Source: Sipunculus nudus
Taxonomy: Eukaryota > Annelida > Sipuncula > Golfingiida > Sipunculidae
Assembly: GCA_026874595.1 (NCBI GenBank)
Contig: CM049307.1
Span: 58,412,870-58,476,869 of the forward strand
Direction of reading: 5' to 3'
Length of the DNA stretch: 64,000 nt
This document shows positions 13,319 to 25,318 of the stretch, one piece after another. The notes beneath the pieces were generated by a model. It was not told where the DNA came from. It worked only from the letters and a program-made list of their open reading frames with translations, and searched no databases. A program made the position numbers and the translations under genes. How positions within the stretch are numbered: position 1 is the stretch's first letter; every line of letters begins with the position of its first letter.

Positions 13319-13649
13319 GCTGGATTATTGTATAGAGATAAATGAATAATCGGTTGGACAAGGAGTATTGCAAACAACTAAAGCTTAACAAAACAGATAG
13401 TTTCAAGGAAAATGTTGGACAATAGTGAATAGGTTTTGTCAATTCATTATGTATAAATAATAGAAAATATAATCTGCCGTTCAAATGTATGAATATGTCA
13501 TATCATTTTCTCAGTCTTTACATTATGTCAATGACTGGTGTTTCATTATAATCTTGTGTTTCCCAAACCTCTATTCAGGCCAAAATAATGGCAAAATAAT
13601 AAAATGCATTTCCCTTTGTTTGAGTTTTTATTCAAATCATGGCATTTAA

Positions 13650-13940
13650 TGCACAAGAAATATATCTAAAGAAGTGGACCCTGTGACTTTAAACTTTGAC
13701 CTTATAAAGGTTTATTCCGCTATTATCAGGTAAGGACTTCTGAAATATGGCAGGATAAGCATTTAAAATATAGCCAATTCTTCAAAACATATAGGGTTCA
13801 CAACAATCCTAAATTTCCCCTGTGACCTTTCTAGATCACCAGTTCCAGTACCTCTCCAAGAATATGGCTGAATCTGTAAGTGTACCAAATTTAAGAAAAA
13901 AATATGCAGTACTTTAAAAGTTTTTTTTTTTTTGGTGGAG
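13650..13940. repeat. Degenerate dispersed repeat, related to 16.8-17.5 kb
   Basis: Contains 'atatgcagtacttta(a)aagtt' and 'ctgtgacct' blocks that recur, diverged, at 16890-16925, 17040-17065 and 17320-17345. It is followed by a T-run at about 13921-13932. Boundaries are unclear. Confidence 0.45.
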
Positions 13941-14268
13941 CTAACCGCCTCCATTTTTTATGCTCTCTAATCTAAATCTTAATCTAAGCCCGGTGTCTAC
14001 CGCACCTGCGGGTCCATGGTGTGTAATCATTCCCAATGCTTGGTTTTAACACTAAGGAACCCAAACAGACCCAATGGTGTTGTGACTGATACTCGGCTGA
14101 GGGGCACGGCCATCCCATTAAGCTTGAAGAGCGCTCACCCTGGGTGAGGGCCGACCGTGAAAATCTCGCCGCTTCGGCTGAAAGCCAAACAGCCATTCTA
14201 ACTGTGATTGTCCTTCGAATGTTCCACCGTCGTAGGTCATTCCTGCGACAGCCGTGGGTTTGTCTTTA

Positions 14269-14572
14269 GCCTAAGTCACATTCTTCGCACAACACATATG
14301 CAACAGTTCTACGACAAAAAACTTGGGGACATTTTTCTTTTGTATAACGACCATCGTAGGGCCCTCATACGAATGTTGTCGAAAGAGCGTACGATTAGAC
14401 TAAGACAGCCCTGAACAATATCCCATGACCGTCGTACAACAAATATATTACACGTGAACGCTTCCACGACATTGTCAAAATAAAACTCTCCCAGACCTCC
14501 GACGCTTCCATTAGTCTTAGCCCCGCTGAAATCGTACGATAGTCAAAATCCTTCGACGTTTGTGACTTAGGC
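14269..14572. mobile_element. MITE with 12-bp TIRs and TTA flanks, 304 bp
   Basis: Terminal inverted repeats GCCTAAGTCACA (14269-14280) and TGTGACTTAGGC (14561-14572) are exact. The flanking trinucleotide is TTA on both sides (14266-14268 and 14573-14575). A three-base TWA duplication is typical of PIF/Harbinger elements, which is the tentative assignment. The interior is rich in CGTACG/CGACG-type motifs and has no transposase frame. Confidence 0.6.
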
Positions 14573-14575
14573 TTA

Positions 14576-16829
14576 AATCACGTGCCCCGAGTGCCCCCTT
14601 CTGGATCCGTCTATGTCAAACAGAAGTTCGTTTTGAAAAGAAACAACATATGACGGAAGGGTGACAGTTTCCCGATGTACGTGGCGCCTTTTGTTAAAGA
14701 CAACGTTCCTACTGACTTGAACTGTCATTTTTATCTCAGTTGAACCTGCTTGAAATAATATTGTCTGAGCAGGTTTGTTATTTTCTTTATGTTATTGACT
14801 TATTTTTTATGTAGCAGTCCGCCGTATGCACATAGGTCTATAAAACAACCAGACTACAGGAACTTCAGTCGAGATTTGTCAGGTCTTAAGTACTCCAGAC
14901 TAATCCGCAGGGAATTAATAATAAATGATTTCATGCTGCAGTAAGATCCGGTTCCCGCCAACGTACAACCAGACCCAACCATCTCATGTACGAGACCAGA
15001 TTAATTTAAAATTAGTCTCCGTATTCTTTCCTATGGTACAAAAAAGATTTGTTTGTGACTGTAATATAAATAAAGCATTTATATGTAACTATTCAATAAG
15101 TTTGCCCATTGTTCAAATAGTATTATTTAACAAGTGTATTTTGACAATACAATAATTATGTTTATATCTATTTATAATACATGATGATAAACTCCCGCAT
15201 ATTTTATGAGGTCAGGGGTCACTTAATATGCGACGGGCGTATTAAACTCCATTTGCGGTGCTTTTGATTTTATTATGTTAAAACGTTATATGCTTTGCGT
15301 TTCCACCAAATATAATTAACATATGGTGACTTTATAATTAGCCCTGCCTGGGTTTTAGTATTTTCGTTTGCTACTAAAATGCCTAAAATAAAACGTGATT
15401 CCATGTACCGAAAGACGTAACTCAGTGCCAGCTTTTATCACAAAAAAATCGGCCAGAGAGCTGTAAGTTAGTTATATAACTTGCCGCGAGGTGCGACACA
15501 GCAAGAGTGAATTTGATGGCTCTGATAGTGGGAGGAATTATGTTTGACCATTGCATCGACTGGGCCAGTCTACTGTTTCATTTTTTCAAGTAGCTTTGCA
15601 TATAGATGCAATGAGATAAAGAATTTATAATCAGATAAGGTATACTTGAATAGGTGGGGGGGGGATCTGAACAGGGCGGAAATTACCTGAAATGAGGTTC
15701 AGGCTACCCCCGGGGAAATGAAATCAGATTCAGTTTACTGATTGGGACACCTGACCGGGGTCTGCTGCTCGGATGATTCAGCGAGTGTAAAAATTATACG
15801 TTTTGCACTGTTATTAATCAACATTTCTTAGGAAATCATCCGGTTGCTGCTTTTCTCAGTTCATCTATTCACGTCATCACTAGACCCTTCAAGCTATTTT
15901 AAAACAAAATTATACTGATTGCCATCGGATGGCTTCATTTAAGGTGTCTCGAGTGTGATATCATTTTGCATAAAAGAAAATAAGTTTATCAGATAATAGC
16001 AATTTAACGACAACTTCAAGAAAAATAAATTAGATATCAGCCTTCTTAAGGGAACTGGATATTGCTTTTGGCTATTCATCTCGGATTCCTTTGTGTCCTT
16101 ATTGTGGAGCCTGAAATTTAAACTTTCTCATAGCTAGCTGTCACTTTTTTTTCTTTTCTGAAAGCGCATTTAGAGCGGAGGTGAAATAATCTTTAATTAG
16201 GGCGCTCCAGCTCCCATTTTTCATTTCAAATCAGTTCCCTTATAATAGCAAACAATTGACGTCACTCAGGATGCATTGGCGAATTCCGAATGACTTTTAT
16301 ATTCAATGGTTAAAATAATGGTACATACTGATCGATCATAGGAAGTGATGTGTTTTTACATGGTGTAACAAAAAATCTGATTTTTAATGAATGCAAGCTT
16401 CCGCCATGTGATGGGTACCTATTTTGGGATACGCTCGATTCCGTGTTTGCATTCTTTTATTTGGCCCATATTCCCAGGTTAATTCGTGCATAAGTGACTT
16501 ACATTTGTATTTATTCCTTGTTGACTTTCCTGAATCCGGATCATGTGCCGTATCCACACCAATGTCTAATACATTCTCCATTTGCCCGTCGCCGCCATTA
16601 CAGAAAATGCCCTGAAAATTTCATAAGATTCCGTTCACGATTGCATATGTTGTAAACAAAGTAACACTCAAACACAAATACACACACGAGCAGGGATGAA
16701 CGCAGTCTACCACTGTGTTTATCTTACTGCAAGGTATGTGTTATGATGTTACATTTCAGAATGCAATTTGACGGAGTTATTATTTCGGACTATTTAAAAT
16801 CATTTTTAAAGCAATTATATATTAGAAAG
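14576..16829. other. No recognisable gene
   Basis: Ordinary AT-rich sequence with one poly-G run near 15656-15664. A pair of overlapping open frames near 16384-16615 on opposite strands shows no domain and I treat both as chance. Confidence 0.45.
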
Positions 16830-17480
16830 AGTTTGTCAGTCTCAAAAACAGATATATATCTCCTTTCCCATGGGTCCCCTATCCCAAACTTTAGGAAAAT
16901 ATATGCACTACTTCAATAGTTATGATGTTAACAAAAATAATATATTTCCACAGATTTTACCATAAAGATCAAGTTAAAAGGTCTTCAAATTCTCCGAACA
17001 TATGATTGAAACAGTGGATGTATACAGTTGGAGATAAAATATGCAGTACTATAAAAATTATGGGGCCAAAAATATCCTAGATTTCTGAAGATTTGACCTG
17101 GATGACGAAGGTCAAGTTCACCAGTTTTTGAGTTTGTCTTAGCTTTTGGTTGAAACAATCTTAATTTTTTTATTATTTAATATTGAGAGATTAAAACATT
17201 ATAGCGTTCAGAAATATTTTCTCATTCGGCTGAAATGAACTTGAAGATAAAAGCAAAGCTGATCAGTTTTCGAACGTTACAAAGAACTTGGTAGAAACCA
17301 CTTGTGTCTCAAATTTTAGGGAAAATATGCAATACTTCAAAAGTTATGGGGTTCAGAATATTTTATTATTCCGTTTTATATGACTCTGAAGATAAATGTC
17401 AAAATCGCCGGTTTCGGACCCGTCCGAGATATTGGGAGAAAATAATTGAAATGTCTAATTTCACCAAAAAAAAGAGTTGT
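16830..17480. repeat. Degenerate tandem repeat array, period ~150-200 bp
   Basis: A module containing 'aaaatatgcaatacttcaaaagttatg' variants followed by an 'ag(a)tttgacc'-type block recurs at least three times (about 16890, 17040 and 17320), and a relative lies at 13650-13940. The 137-codon open frame at 17304-17717 runs out of this repeat into a GAC/CGG-rich stretch and has no domain, so it is not called. Confidence 0.45.
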
Positions 17481-18870
17481 TCAAAAGTTATCGCGCTCAC
17501 CAGAAATGACACACGACGACGGCTACGGACGATGCCGACCACGGCGACGGACCAAACATTATATTTCCCCATGGTACGGGAGGGAGATATAAAAATCCCC
17601 GCCTCATCTAATCACCCCACCCCACCAGACCGATTACTTGTAATCACATTCAGTTTACCGGTGGGTCGTAGGGTTTTAGGGGAAGCAGATTTCAGATTAC
17701 CACAGGAGGTAACTTGAACATAATTCATTTATTTATGAATTTTGAACTTCATTAATTTATTTAAGAAATCAAGGTCTGTATCTGAAAGGACGAAACACCC
17801 ATAACACTGCTCCTACGGAACAAATCGGAAAAATTCAAACTCTGGTCGAGTCATATTCACGAGGCTTTTTCTTTCTTAAGTCCAGAGCATCTGGGTTTGA
17901 GATGGACTTTTCTCAGGGCTTAAGCGCAATCCTTTTACCATCCTTGCTTTACTAGAGTTCCCATTCGATGGCCAAAGACGGACAACACTCGTGAATACCT
18001 ACTGAATTCCCAATCACGTAATCAAACAAAATTGTGAAAATGGGAATGTACTTGGCTCGATCATAAAAATGTATCTGTTAACAATAATATTTGTTAAATG
18101 TTCAACTTATTACTTCTACAGGTAATGTGAGGTTGTATCACAAATATTGACATTATTTCCGAAATCCGACGGCGCTTTTATGTGGCATGATAGGCCATAT
18201 CACCCAAATCGACTAACTTAATGCCTTTCGTAGAACAGGGTCTTCTTTGAAAAGGCATGTGCCTGCAGCTCCAATTGATTTTTTTCGTTAATAACGTCAT
18301 TATTCGGGTCGGGCGCAAATCCAGAAGAGGGTGTCGGGTTCAAACCCTATGTCCCGCCTCCATCCTTCCCAGTACCCGGTCACCATTTTTTATAACATGC
18401 GCTACAGCTTGCCATAAGAAGCTTTCTAGAATATCCTTAAATCTAAAACATATTATTTTCTCAAATGTTTTTCATGTTTATCAAACATATAGTATAGGAT
18501 CCTTTGTCTAGGACCAAATGGATATCTAGCTTTCGGAAACGGACCACTTTACATTACGTGTCTGTTTTTTTCTCCCTAAAACTGTTATTTTTCAATGTAC
18601 AATTAATTTGATTATTCTTATTATCTTACGAAATAATGATTTGGCACCGCCGACATCAAGAAGTTGATAAAAACTGATGGTTTGATGGAGCAAGGAGCTT
18701 TAATAATAATTAATCCAATTATCTTACGAAAGGTGAATTGGCATCGTCGACGACAAGAATTATAATAAATTCTGAAGGTTTGAATTCAGCAAAAAGACCA
18801 GTTTAACACAATCGATGTTTCATTCGCTAGAATTACCTACCTAAATATAATATCCATAGACGGGGTAACT
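17481..18870. other. No gene; one weak B-box-like motif
   Basis: At 18335-18346 'gggttcaaaccc' matches a tRNA B-box consensus, but I do not find a matching A-box at the right distance, so this is not called as a tRNA or SINE. The rest is AT-rich with no coding evidence. Confidence 0.4.
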
Positions 18871-18874
18871 TTAA

Positions 18875-19339
18875 ACGGGCCAAGTCACCGATCTGGCCTA
18901 TATAAACTAAGGAAATCCTTAGGAGCTTTTATAAAAAAAATAGACCAGAAAACATGTAAAGTCCCGAACACAGGCTGCGTGTTTTGTTTATATCAACGTG
19001 TTTATAATATGTGGGGGCCCGCCAAAATTATCATAAACAAATTCAACAAAGGCATCTGGCGACAAGTCAGATAAGCCAGAGGATTGCAAATGGCGTTTTC
19101 CAACAAGTCACCTTTCTACCTCCAAATATATGCAACCTACCACCTTCGGTTACGTTTTTCCCGTTTGTCAACATTGCTGTATTTACAGGCATGTTGTTGA
19201 TAAACAAGTTCATACATCCTTTACAAAGGCCTCACCAGAACTTTCACAACCAGAAATACCCTTAGATCATTAACATATACATAGAAGAAGCCAGAAATCA
19301 CATAAATTCTTTTTTTAAAGGGTAGGTGAATGGGCACCT
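18875..19339 (-). mobile_element. TTAA-flanked MITE, copy 1 (465 bp)
   Basis: Its reverse complement aligns along the full length with 57395-57859, which is also 465 bp. Ends are of the form AGGTGCCCATTCACCTA at the right (read on the minus strand) and 'acgggccaagtcacc' at the left. TTAA lies immediately left (18871-18874) and TTGA, one substitution away, immediately right (19340-19343). A TTAA target and short AGG-starting termini are the signature of piggyBac-type elements. No transposase is encoded. The plus-strand open frame inside (19011-19265) is not conserved as protein between copies. Confidence 0.75.
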
Positions 19340-19498
19340 TTGAATTTAATTTTAACGAAACAGTCATCACCGTTAAAGCTCTTCATTAATACTGAGAATT
19401 CTAATGCGTCTACTGACTTCTAGATTACCCCAGATTATCTGGGTAGCGGCCCCTTGACCCAAACCCTCTGTTATGTATCTTACATTTATAATTTCATA

Positions 19499-19567
19499 TT
19501 TCTATATATCAGATATGAGCCTTTCTATATATCAGATATGAGCCTTTCTATATATCAGATATGAGCC
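19499..19567 (+). repeat. Exact 23-bp triplicate
   Basis: Three perfect tandem copies of a 23-bp unit beginning 'tttctatatatcagatatg' and ending 'agcc', at 19499-19521, 19522-19544 and 19545-19567. Complete identity implies very recent amplification. Confidence 0.95.
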
Positions 19568-19722
19568 CGTCCCCGATAAAAAATCTGGATTTCCGCCTGT
19601 GGCTAAGCAGGTTTTGTTTTGTTAATGGTCTCGCCTGTGGCTCCATAACAAGGGATAACTGTCACGAGGGAGATCAATACAGTGGTGGTTTTCCTGACTT
19701 TAGCACCTGCATGCCGAGTATA

Positions 19723-20213
19723 GCCCCATTTACACAAGTTTTCCTGGAGCGCTCTACTTCGTTTAGTGCGCGCCAAGTCCCCCAAACGCGCCAGATTTCG
19801 AGGATATTTGGTCTGGAGCGCGCTACATTTTGACCACCGGTTTGAGTCGGTTCCAGATTCTAGCACGCACCAGACTCAGTCTCACATTTGTGCTTCGAAC
19901 GTGTTTAAACAGAAGTGGAGCGCGCTATTTTTATAGCGCGCTCCAGCAAGACTCGGCCGTCATGTGAATGGGATTTACCCATGCGAGCAAGGGGGAATCC
20001 AATCTTGACCGCGCTAGATCGCAGTATTTATCTGCGTGTAAACGCAATGCAGATTCTAGGCCGTGCCTAGTGCAATGCGGCCTAACTTGACAGGGTAGCG
20101 CGCTCTACATTGTCACTTGTTCCGGCACAGTGTAAAAGCAAATTAAAATGTAGCCCGCTCCACATTTTTCTGGACAGGTCTAGTGCTTCACATTTTTCTA
20201 GTGTAAATAGGGC
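19723..20213. mobile_element. MITE with internal GGAGCGCGCTA motifs, 491 bp
   Basis: Termini GCCCCATTTACAC (19723-19735) and GTGTAAATAGGGC (20201-20213) are inverted with one mismatch. Flanks read GTA at left and TTA at right, so a TA or TWA target is likely but not exact. The interior is GC-richer than its surroundings and repeats 'gagcgcgct' and 'tagcgcgctc' motifs on both strands, including a perfect hairpin at 19916-19945. No transposase frame is present. Confidence 0.6.
19916..19945. repeat. Perfect GC-rich hairpin
   Basis: Arms TGGAGCGCGCTAT and ATAGCGCGCTCCA (13 bp each) are exact inverted repeats around a TTTT loop. It lies inside the 19.7-kb MITE and probably reflects its repeated internal motif meeting head to head. 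Confidence 0.9.
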
Positions 20214-22559
20214 TTATCTGTCTGAAATTTGCTTCTGAGGGTTTAGTGACAGTTATGGCACAGAACGGTCAGGCAGCTGTATTGGTAACAAACTACTTCA
20301 TACAAAATAAATCCTCTGAAAATTAGGATCGCATCAACAACAGAGAAAGTCGGTGAAAGTCTGTGATATTATTCAATTAAGAAAAGTAGAAACGTAAATA
20401 TCTCTCGAAACCGAAATTATTTAAACTAGCGGTATACCCTTAATGTCGAAATACGACCATTGACGTCCGGGATATAGTGTGTATACAAAATGGCAGTTCC
20501 CGTGAACAGTTTCGGGGTACTGGGAGAAATAAACCTCTCAGGGGTCGATACGGGCGCGGGGATGCGACCCGTAAGTACTCAGAATACAGAATATATCTGA
20601 GAGAGTTTGGTAGCAACCGGGCATCCATCGGCAACGCGCGTTAAGAGCGGAATAACTAGATAATTAGATTATAGAAGGATACTGTAACCATGACACGTAG
20701 TTTGAGTTTTTACAATTCACCTTAGGCCGCCTCCTGAGTAAACGTACATAAGTAAAACTAATATGAAAGCATGGGGAGTAATGATTATTTATAAATACCA
20801 AGAGTTTCTGCAGTTTTTCTTTCCCACGTGGACTACAGATCACGACAATGCTAGAACTAAAAATGATCTCGATACTTTGGACGTCAGGACTTTCCAATCG
20901 TGGTAATAATTGTTAAGGGCCTTGCATTTAAGTGACTTTATAGTGAACTGTGAATTACTGCGCTTAAAATGGATATGCATCAGAAGCTGTATAAAAAAAT
21001 CAGTAGAACTGAGAAGAACATCACTTTTTTAAATCATGTCCTTATCATTTTCATTGAGTATTGACAATTTCATTGAATAAATCTTTCAAAGTTAAGAAGC
21101 GGAAAAACAATTTTAAATAAAAAAGAAGGCTTAATACGGAAAAGCTGCGGCATTTTCTTCCTTATTCATTAAAATATGTTATACTATATATAGTATACTT
21201 TTATAGTAATATATGTATAGTAATATATTAATACTTATACATAAAAAATGTGAGTTTACAAACATAACACTTGCCAAAATTGACTGGCATAAATGTTAGC
21301 AGAATAAAAGGGGGCGTACGCCCCTTTGTGCTCCCCCGCCTCTGGTTAAGCTAACAGTAATTTAAAGTTTCCATCCGCCATTTCCTTTTTGATTTACAAG
21401 AAAATGAATTTAGGTTAATCATATGCTGCCTCCGACTAGAGCGTGTACGTTCATTCCTGTACGTTTGTTTTTGTATGTGGTTGTGTGTGTTCACAACATA
21501 ACTCACGCAACATTGAACAAAATCTCATAAAACATTCAGGACATTTCGATTAGATTTTGGTGAGAATCAGGAACATGCTCCTGATGCAGGAACGTCATCA
21601 AGGAAGATTCACAAATATACGAATGAACCCGGCAATTCTGAAATTTCGTGGCATTATCAGTCCAACTGTCAGCGAACACTGTACGAGAATTCAATCATGG
21701 CCTGGGAACAATAAAATAAAACATACAGCAAAACGGCCATTTAATACCTGGCGAAAACGAAACCTTTCAATGGAGGGCTTAAAAAATGTCTGTGAGCCAA
21801 TTGACCAGGTCGCATGAAAAATGTTAGAACGTTTTAGAAGGAGCTGACGCAGCTATTACTTGTAAATGGTAATTTTTCTTACAGTTGCTTCCAGCGTTAG
21901 CGTGACCTGATTTTCGACTCTAATTTGTGCATTTTTTTAGATGAGCTTAAGTAGTTTTAATAAATGTTAAAGACGCATTATTTTAGTAAAGCTGTATTAG
22001 GTGTAAAAACGATTAAATAATATCCATAAATTTAACACACCATGTCACCTTGATAGAAACCTAATAAACGTCAGTGTCAAAATATTTTATTTTGCACCAC
22101 TATCAATTTGGCAGCCCTACTTTTTTAATCCCATTTTGGAGTCACAGTTTATGGACGCTGAACGAAAAAGACACAGAAAGGGCTTGGTTGGCAACGGCTG
22201 TGTACTCACGGAAAATTAAGTAGTATAAATTGTGTGAAGAGCAAGTATTTAATTTGGTCGGGTGGTTAACTGTCATTACATATACTATCTCCTGTAGTAC
22301 TATAAAAGCAGTAATTGTTATGCTAAAGTGAAATGTATATATTCTATCCCGATGCTGTTATCCTCGAATGTGGTCCGAAACGAACTATTTTTTTTTTCTG
22401 GAAACTATAAATAATAAAAACCGGAGAAACTCCTTACCATTAATATAAAGTGACCATTAATGTTAAAGATAACTTAATGATTCCTGTCACGTAGCTACCA
22501 GAACCCTGTATCATATTTTTCCTTCACTTTCTCTATTTTCAGATATTAAAAACATATCA
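20214..22559. other. No recognisable gene
   Basis: AT-rich DNA. A short natural palindrome, 'tatactatatatagtata', lies near 21180-21200. No domain, splice pattern or terminal repeat was convincing. Confidence 0.45.
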
Positions 22560-22574
22560 CTGACTGTATTTTAT

Positions 22575-22815
22575 CCCTGTTCCTATAGCGCTTCCTTGAT
22601 GGATGTATGAGCCTGTTTATCTTCAAGCTGATAGTACACACAGCGCATGCGCCAATGTTTACAAACTGTGAACCAATTAACCTAAGGTGGCTGGTAGCAT
22701 ATTCGATGTCGTAGGGGCCGCCACATAATGTAAGCATCCACCTGTATATAAACCCATGAACAGTCAAGAGACTTGTCTTTAGTTAAAGGAATATCGGAAT
22801 AGGGCCCATTAAAAC
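22575..22815 (+). repeat. Possible diverged relative of the TTAA MITE
   Basis: Blocks 'ggatgtatga', 'gtttaca(aac)', 'aacctaaggtgg' and 'ggggccgcc' occur in the same order as in the 57.4-kb copy of the TTAA MITE, but spacing is shorter and the ends are not clear. This may be an old deleted copy or chance. Confidence 0.3.
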
Positions 22816-23185
22816 CTGAAATTATTTATACTTTGTTTGGTCTAATATGAATATAAAAAGTCGGACCTAACTTAGATATAGGGTTTCAGCAGGGTTTGCT
22901 ACCTTTAGAAAACAAGAGTTAATGGCAGATAACAATACAAAAAAAAACGATAATCTCCTTCCTATTAACACTAAGTGACTTTTAAAGTTGAAAGAGACTC
23001 CGTAATTTCCCTTATTCTTTTTCTGCTTTCACTGTGTCTTTTGTCGGGTAATAAAGAAATAACTTATATTTGCTTAAACAATACCAAAATACAATGCAGA
23101 GCGGAAAAGAGAACTATAATTCCACAGATGAATGCACTTAACTTGAGCTCCCTGCGCAAAAGTTAACAATTTAAGCTGCTCATCG

Positions 23186-23187
<2 letters not shown>
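22816..23187. other. No recognisable feature
   Basis: AT-rich sequence with no coding or repeat signature that I can support. Confidence 0.4.

Positions 23188-23227
<40 letters not shown>
23188..23227. repeat. (TA)n microsatellite
   Basis: Uninterrupted TA repeat of 40 bp. Confidence 0.95.
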
Positions 23228-23229
<2 letters not shown>

Positions 23230-24503
23230 CAAAAAGAAGGCACAGGGTGTATTCCAAATGGATCATACCAAACCCAGTGTTTAAAGATTAAGCAAGAATA
23301 TAATGCTTGATTTTGCGAATTGCTTCTAAAACACTTTCTTTCTTTATCAAGAGAGAAAAAATGGTTCAATTATAGCATAAAGTACATTTCCCCGTAGTAA
23401 TAAAATAGGCCCTTTAACAAGAAACTAAAGTTCAATAAACATTACGCTAAATGTGGATAAAATTAAAAAAAAATGGAACCATATTTTGTTTTTGTTTGTT
23501 AAGGTACATATTATTTTTAAAGTACATATTTTTTCCTCCTTTTATTGTTTATTCACACTTAGATAATGGTCTATTTTATTTAGCATTCAATAGGGAATTC
23601 AATATGGATCAAATTAATTGTGTTAAAAAATTCTGTCCATAGTTTGTATATATTTGTATATATTTTAGTCATTCAGGTGTGTTTTCAATCTAAGCGTCAG
23701 ACACAGTGTGACAAAAGTTCATTGACTCTAGATGTACTGGACTTGAATTCTCGAATCTTGGCCTCCCATTCCGAATACAAGTCAGAGCCGAGTAATATTG
23801 AGTCCAAGTAAGAAAATGAGTCCCTAAAACTGCAGACTCAATCCGGACTCGTTTTTGACATTACTGTTATGGTCAGAGTTGATTGTTTATTGCAGGCATT
23901 TAACAAAGAGTAAATGTATTTCACGAATTTATTATTTGTGCTGGTTTCCAAATTAACACGTAGAATATATTTTTTTTAACACTACTGTTCTGAAATTCTG
24001 TCTTTTCGAACGTTGAAATAAGTAACCGAAAATTGGATCGTTGGAACGAGGAAACGAAATCCGTATCGTTTCGGATAATTCAACCATACTGTAATGCAGA
24101 CATTGATCTTGTTGATCAGGCTTGCCTGTAGTTAGCTTTTTCGGACTAGTGGTTACCCTGATTAATTATCTGTATGTCTATGATAACGGCGAAGCCTGGA
24201 TGTGAGCTCTACAGTTTTGCGGTCGCCAATCTCACTCCTGGTACTTTGCCTTATAGAAAATGGGTCAGGTAAGCAAGATAACATCAAGTGTGTCAAAGTG
24301 AACTGGTTTATGCCCAAACTTATCGGGATTCGTTCAAGCAAGCGACTAAAGAACCAACTCTTAAAAAAGAAATAAAGCCTGTTCGAGATACCTTTTTTGT
24401 ACTTAAGCCCTTACTTCCTTCCACAAGAAGTGATGTGATATCGCTGTCTGGTTTTTCAAAGGGTAACGGGAAAAGTGAGGGATATAAGGCAAAAAAAACA
24501 TAA
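23228..24503. other. No recognisable gene
   Basis: AT-rich. Between 23700 and 23860 there are scattered 'gagtcc' and 'ggactcg' motifs, similar in character to the degenerate patch at 5.2 kb. Confidence 0.4.
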
Positions 24504-24819
24504 AAGGTACAGTTCTCAGGCACCGCCCGCGTCAATTTCAAAACCCCGCATCAGACATTTTTATTTTGATTTTCAATCGAAACTTACCAAATTTGAGCTC
24601 CAGCCGCTCGGACATTTCATTCTAAAAGATAAAATCATACAATTTTGATAAAAGTTGCTTTGTTATGTAGTGCTTTTACTTGTTTAGCAAAATAAATCTG
24701 TTATTATCATGTTTTTCCCTTATCATTTTACATTTTTATGGAAACAAACAAACAAAATTAAAAATTAAAAAACCGCCCGCCCGCATTGATTCTGAAAAAG
24801 TGCCTGAGAACAAAACCCT
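24504..24819. mobile_element. MITE family 'TTCTCAGGCAC', copy 1 (316 bp)
   Basis: Left terminus AAGGTACAGTTCTCAGGCAC (24504-24523) and right terminus GTGCCTGAGAACAAAACCCT (24800-24819) are inverted repeats, 16 of 20 matching. The 'cgcccgc' motif lies just inside each end. A full-length relative is at 49634-49941 and a truncated one near 50342-50530. No open frame codes for a transposase. The target duplication is not clear. Confidence 0.7.
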
Positions 24820-24960
24820 ATTTATTTTGTCTAATTGAAATATTTTAAAATGAGTTTTAATAATTTTTTAACATTGGGATATCATATATGGTGATACTTC
24901 AGAGATATCTCTGCATATCTGGTCTCGTTCACAAGCCGCCTGCGCTGACGACCTCTACAG
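24598..24960 (+). repeat. Tandem duplication unit A (363 bp)
   Basis: Begins 'ctccagccgctcggac' inside the MITE and extends beyond its right end to 'gacctctacag', then repeats immediately. Part of the MITE was therefore copied together with ~140 bp of flanking DNA. Confidence 0.9.
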
Positions 24961-25318
24961 CTCCAGCAGCTCGGACATTTCACTCCAGAATATAAAATCA
25001 TACAATTTTGATAAATGTTCCTTTGTTATGTAGTGCTTTTACTTGGTTAGCAAAATAAATTTGTCATTATCATGCTTTTCCCTTATCCTTTAACATTTTT
25101 TATTGAAACAAGCAAACAAACAAAAATAAAAATTAAAAAACCGCCCGCCCGCATTGATTCTGAAAAAGTGCCTGAGAACCAAACCCTATTTGATTTGTCT
25201 AATTGAAATATTTTAAAATGAGTTTTTAACAATGGGATGTCATATATGGTGATAGTTCAGAGATATCTCTGCATATCTGGTCTTGTTCACAAGCCGCCTG
25301 CCCTGACGACCTCTACAG
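24961..25318 (+). repeat. Tandem duplication unit B (358 bp)
   Basis: Direct repeat of 24598-24960 with scattered substitutions and small indels, including a missing stretch near the 'gagtttttaac' block. It contains a second right terminus of the MITE without a left terminus, which is explained by the duplication rather than by a second insertion. Confidence 0.9.

Noticed and set aside
17304-17717. 137-codon plus-strand open frame
   Set aside because: Starts in a degenerate repeat and runs through a CGACGG-rich low-complexity stretch; no domain.
18335-18346. tRNA B-box-like motif
   Set aside because: No matching A-box at the right distance and no cloverleaf.
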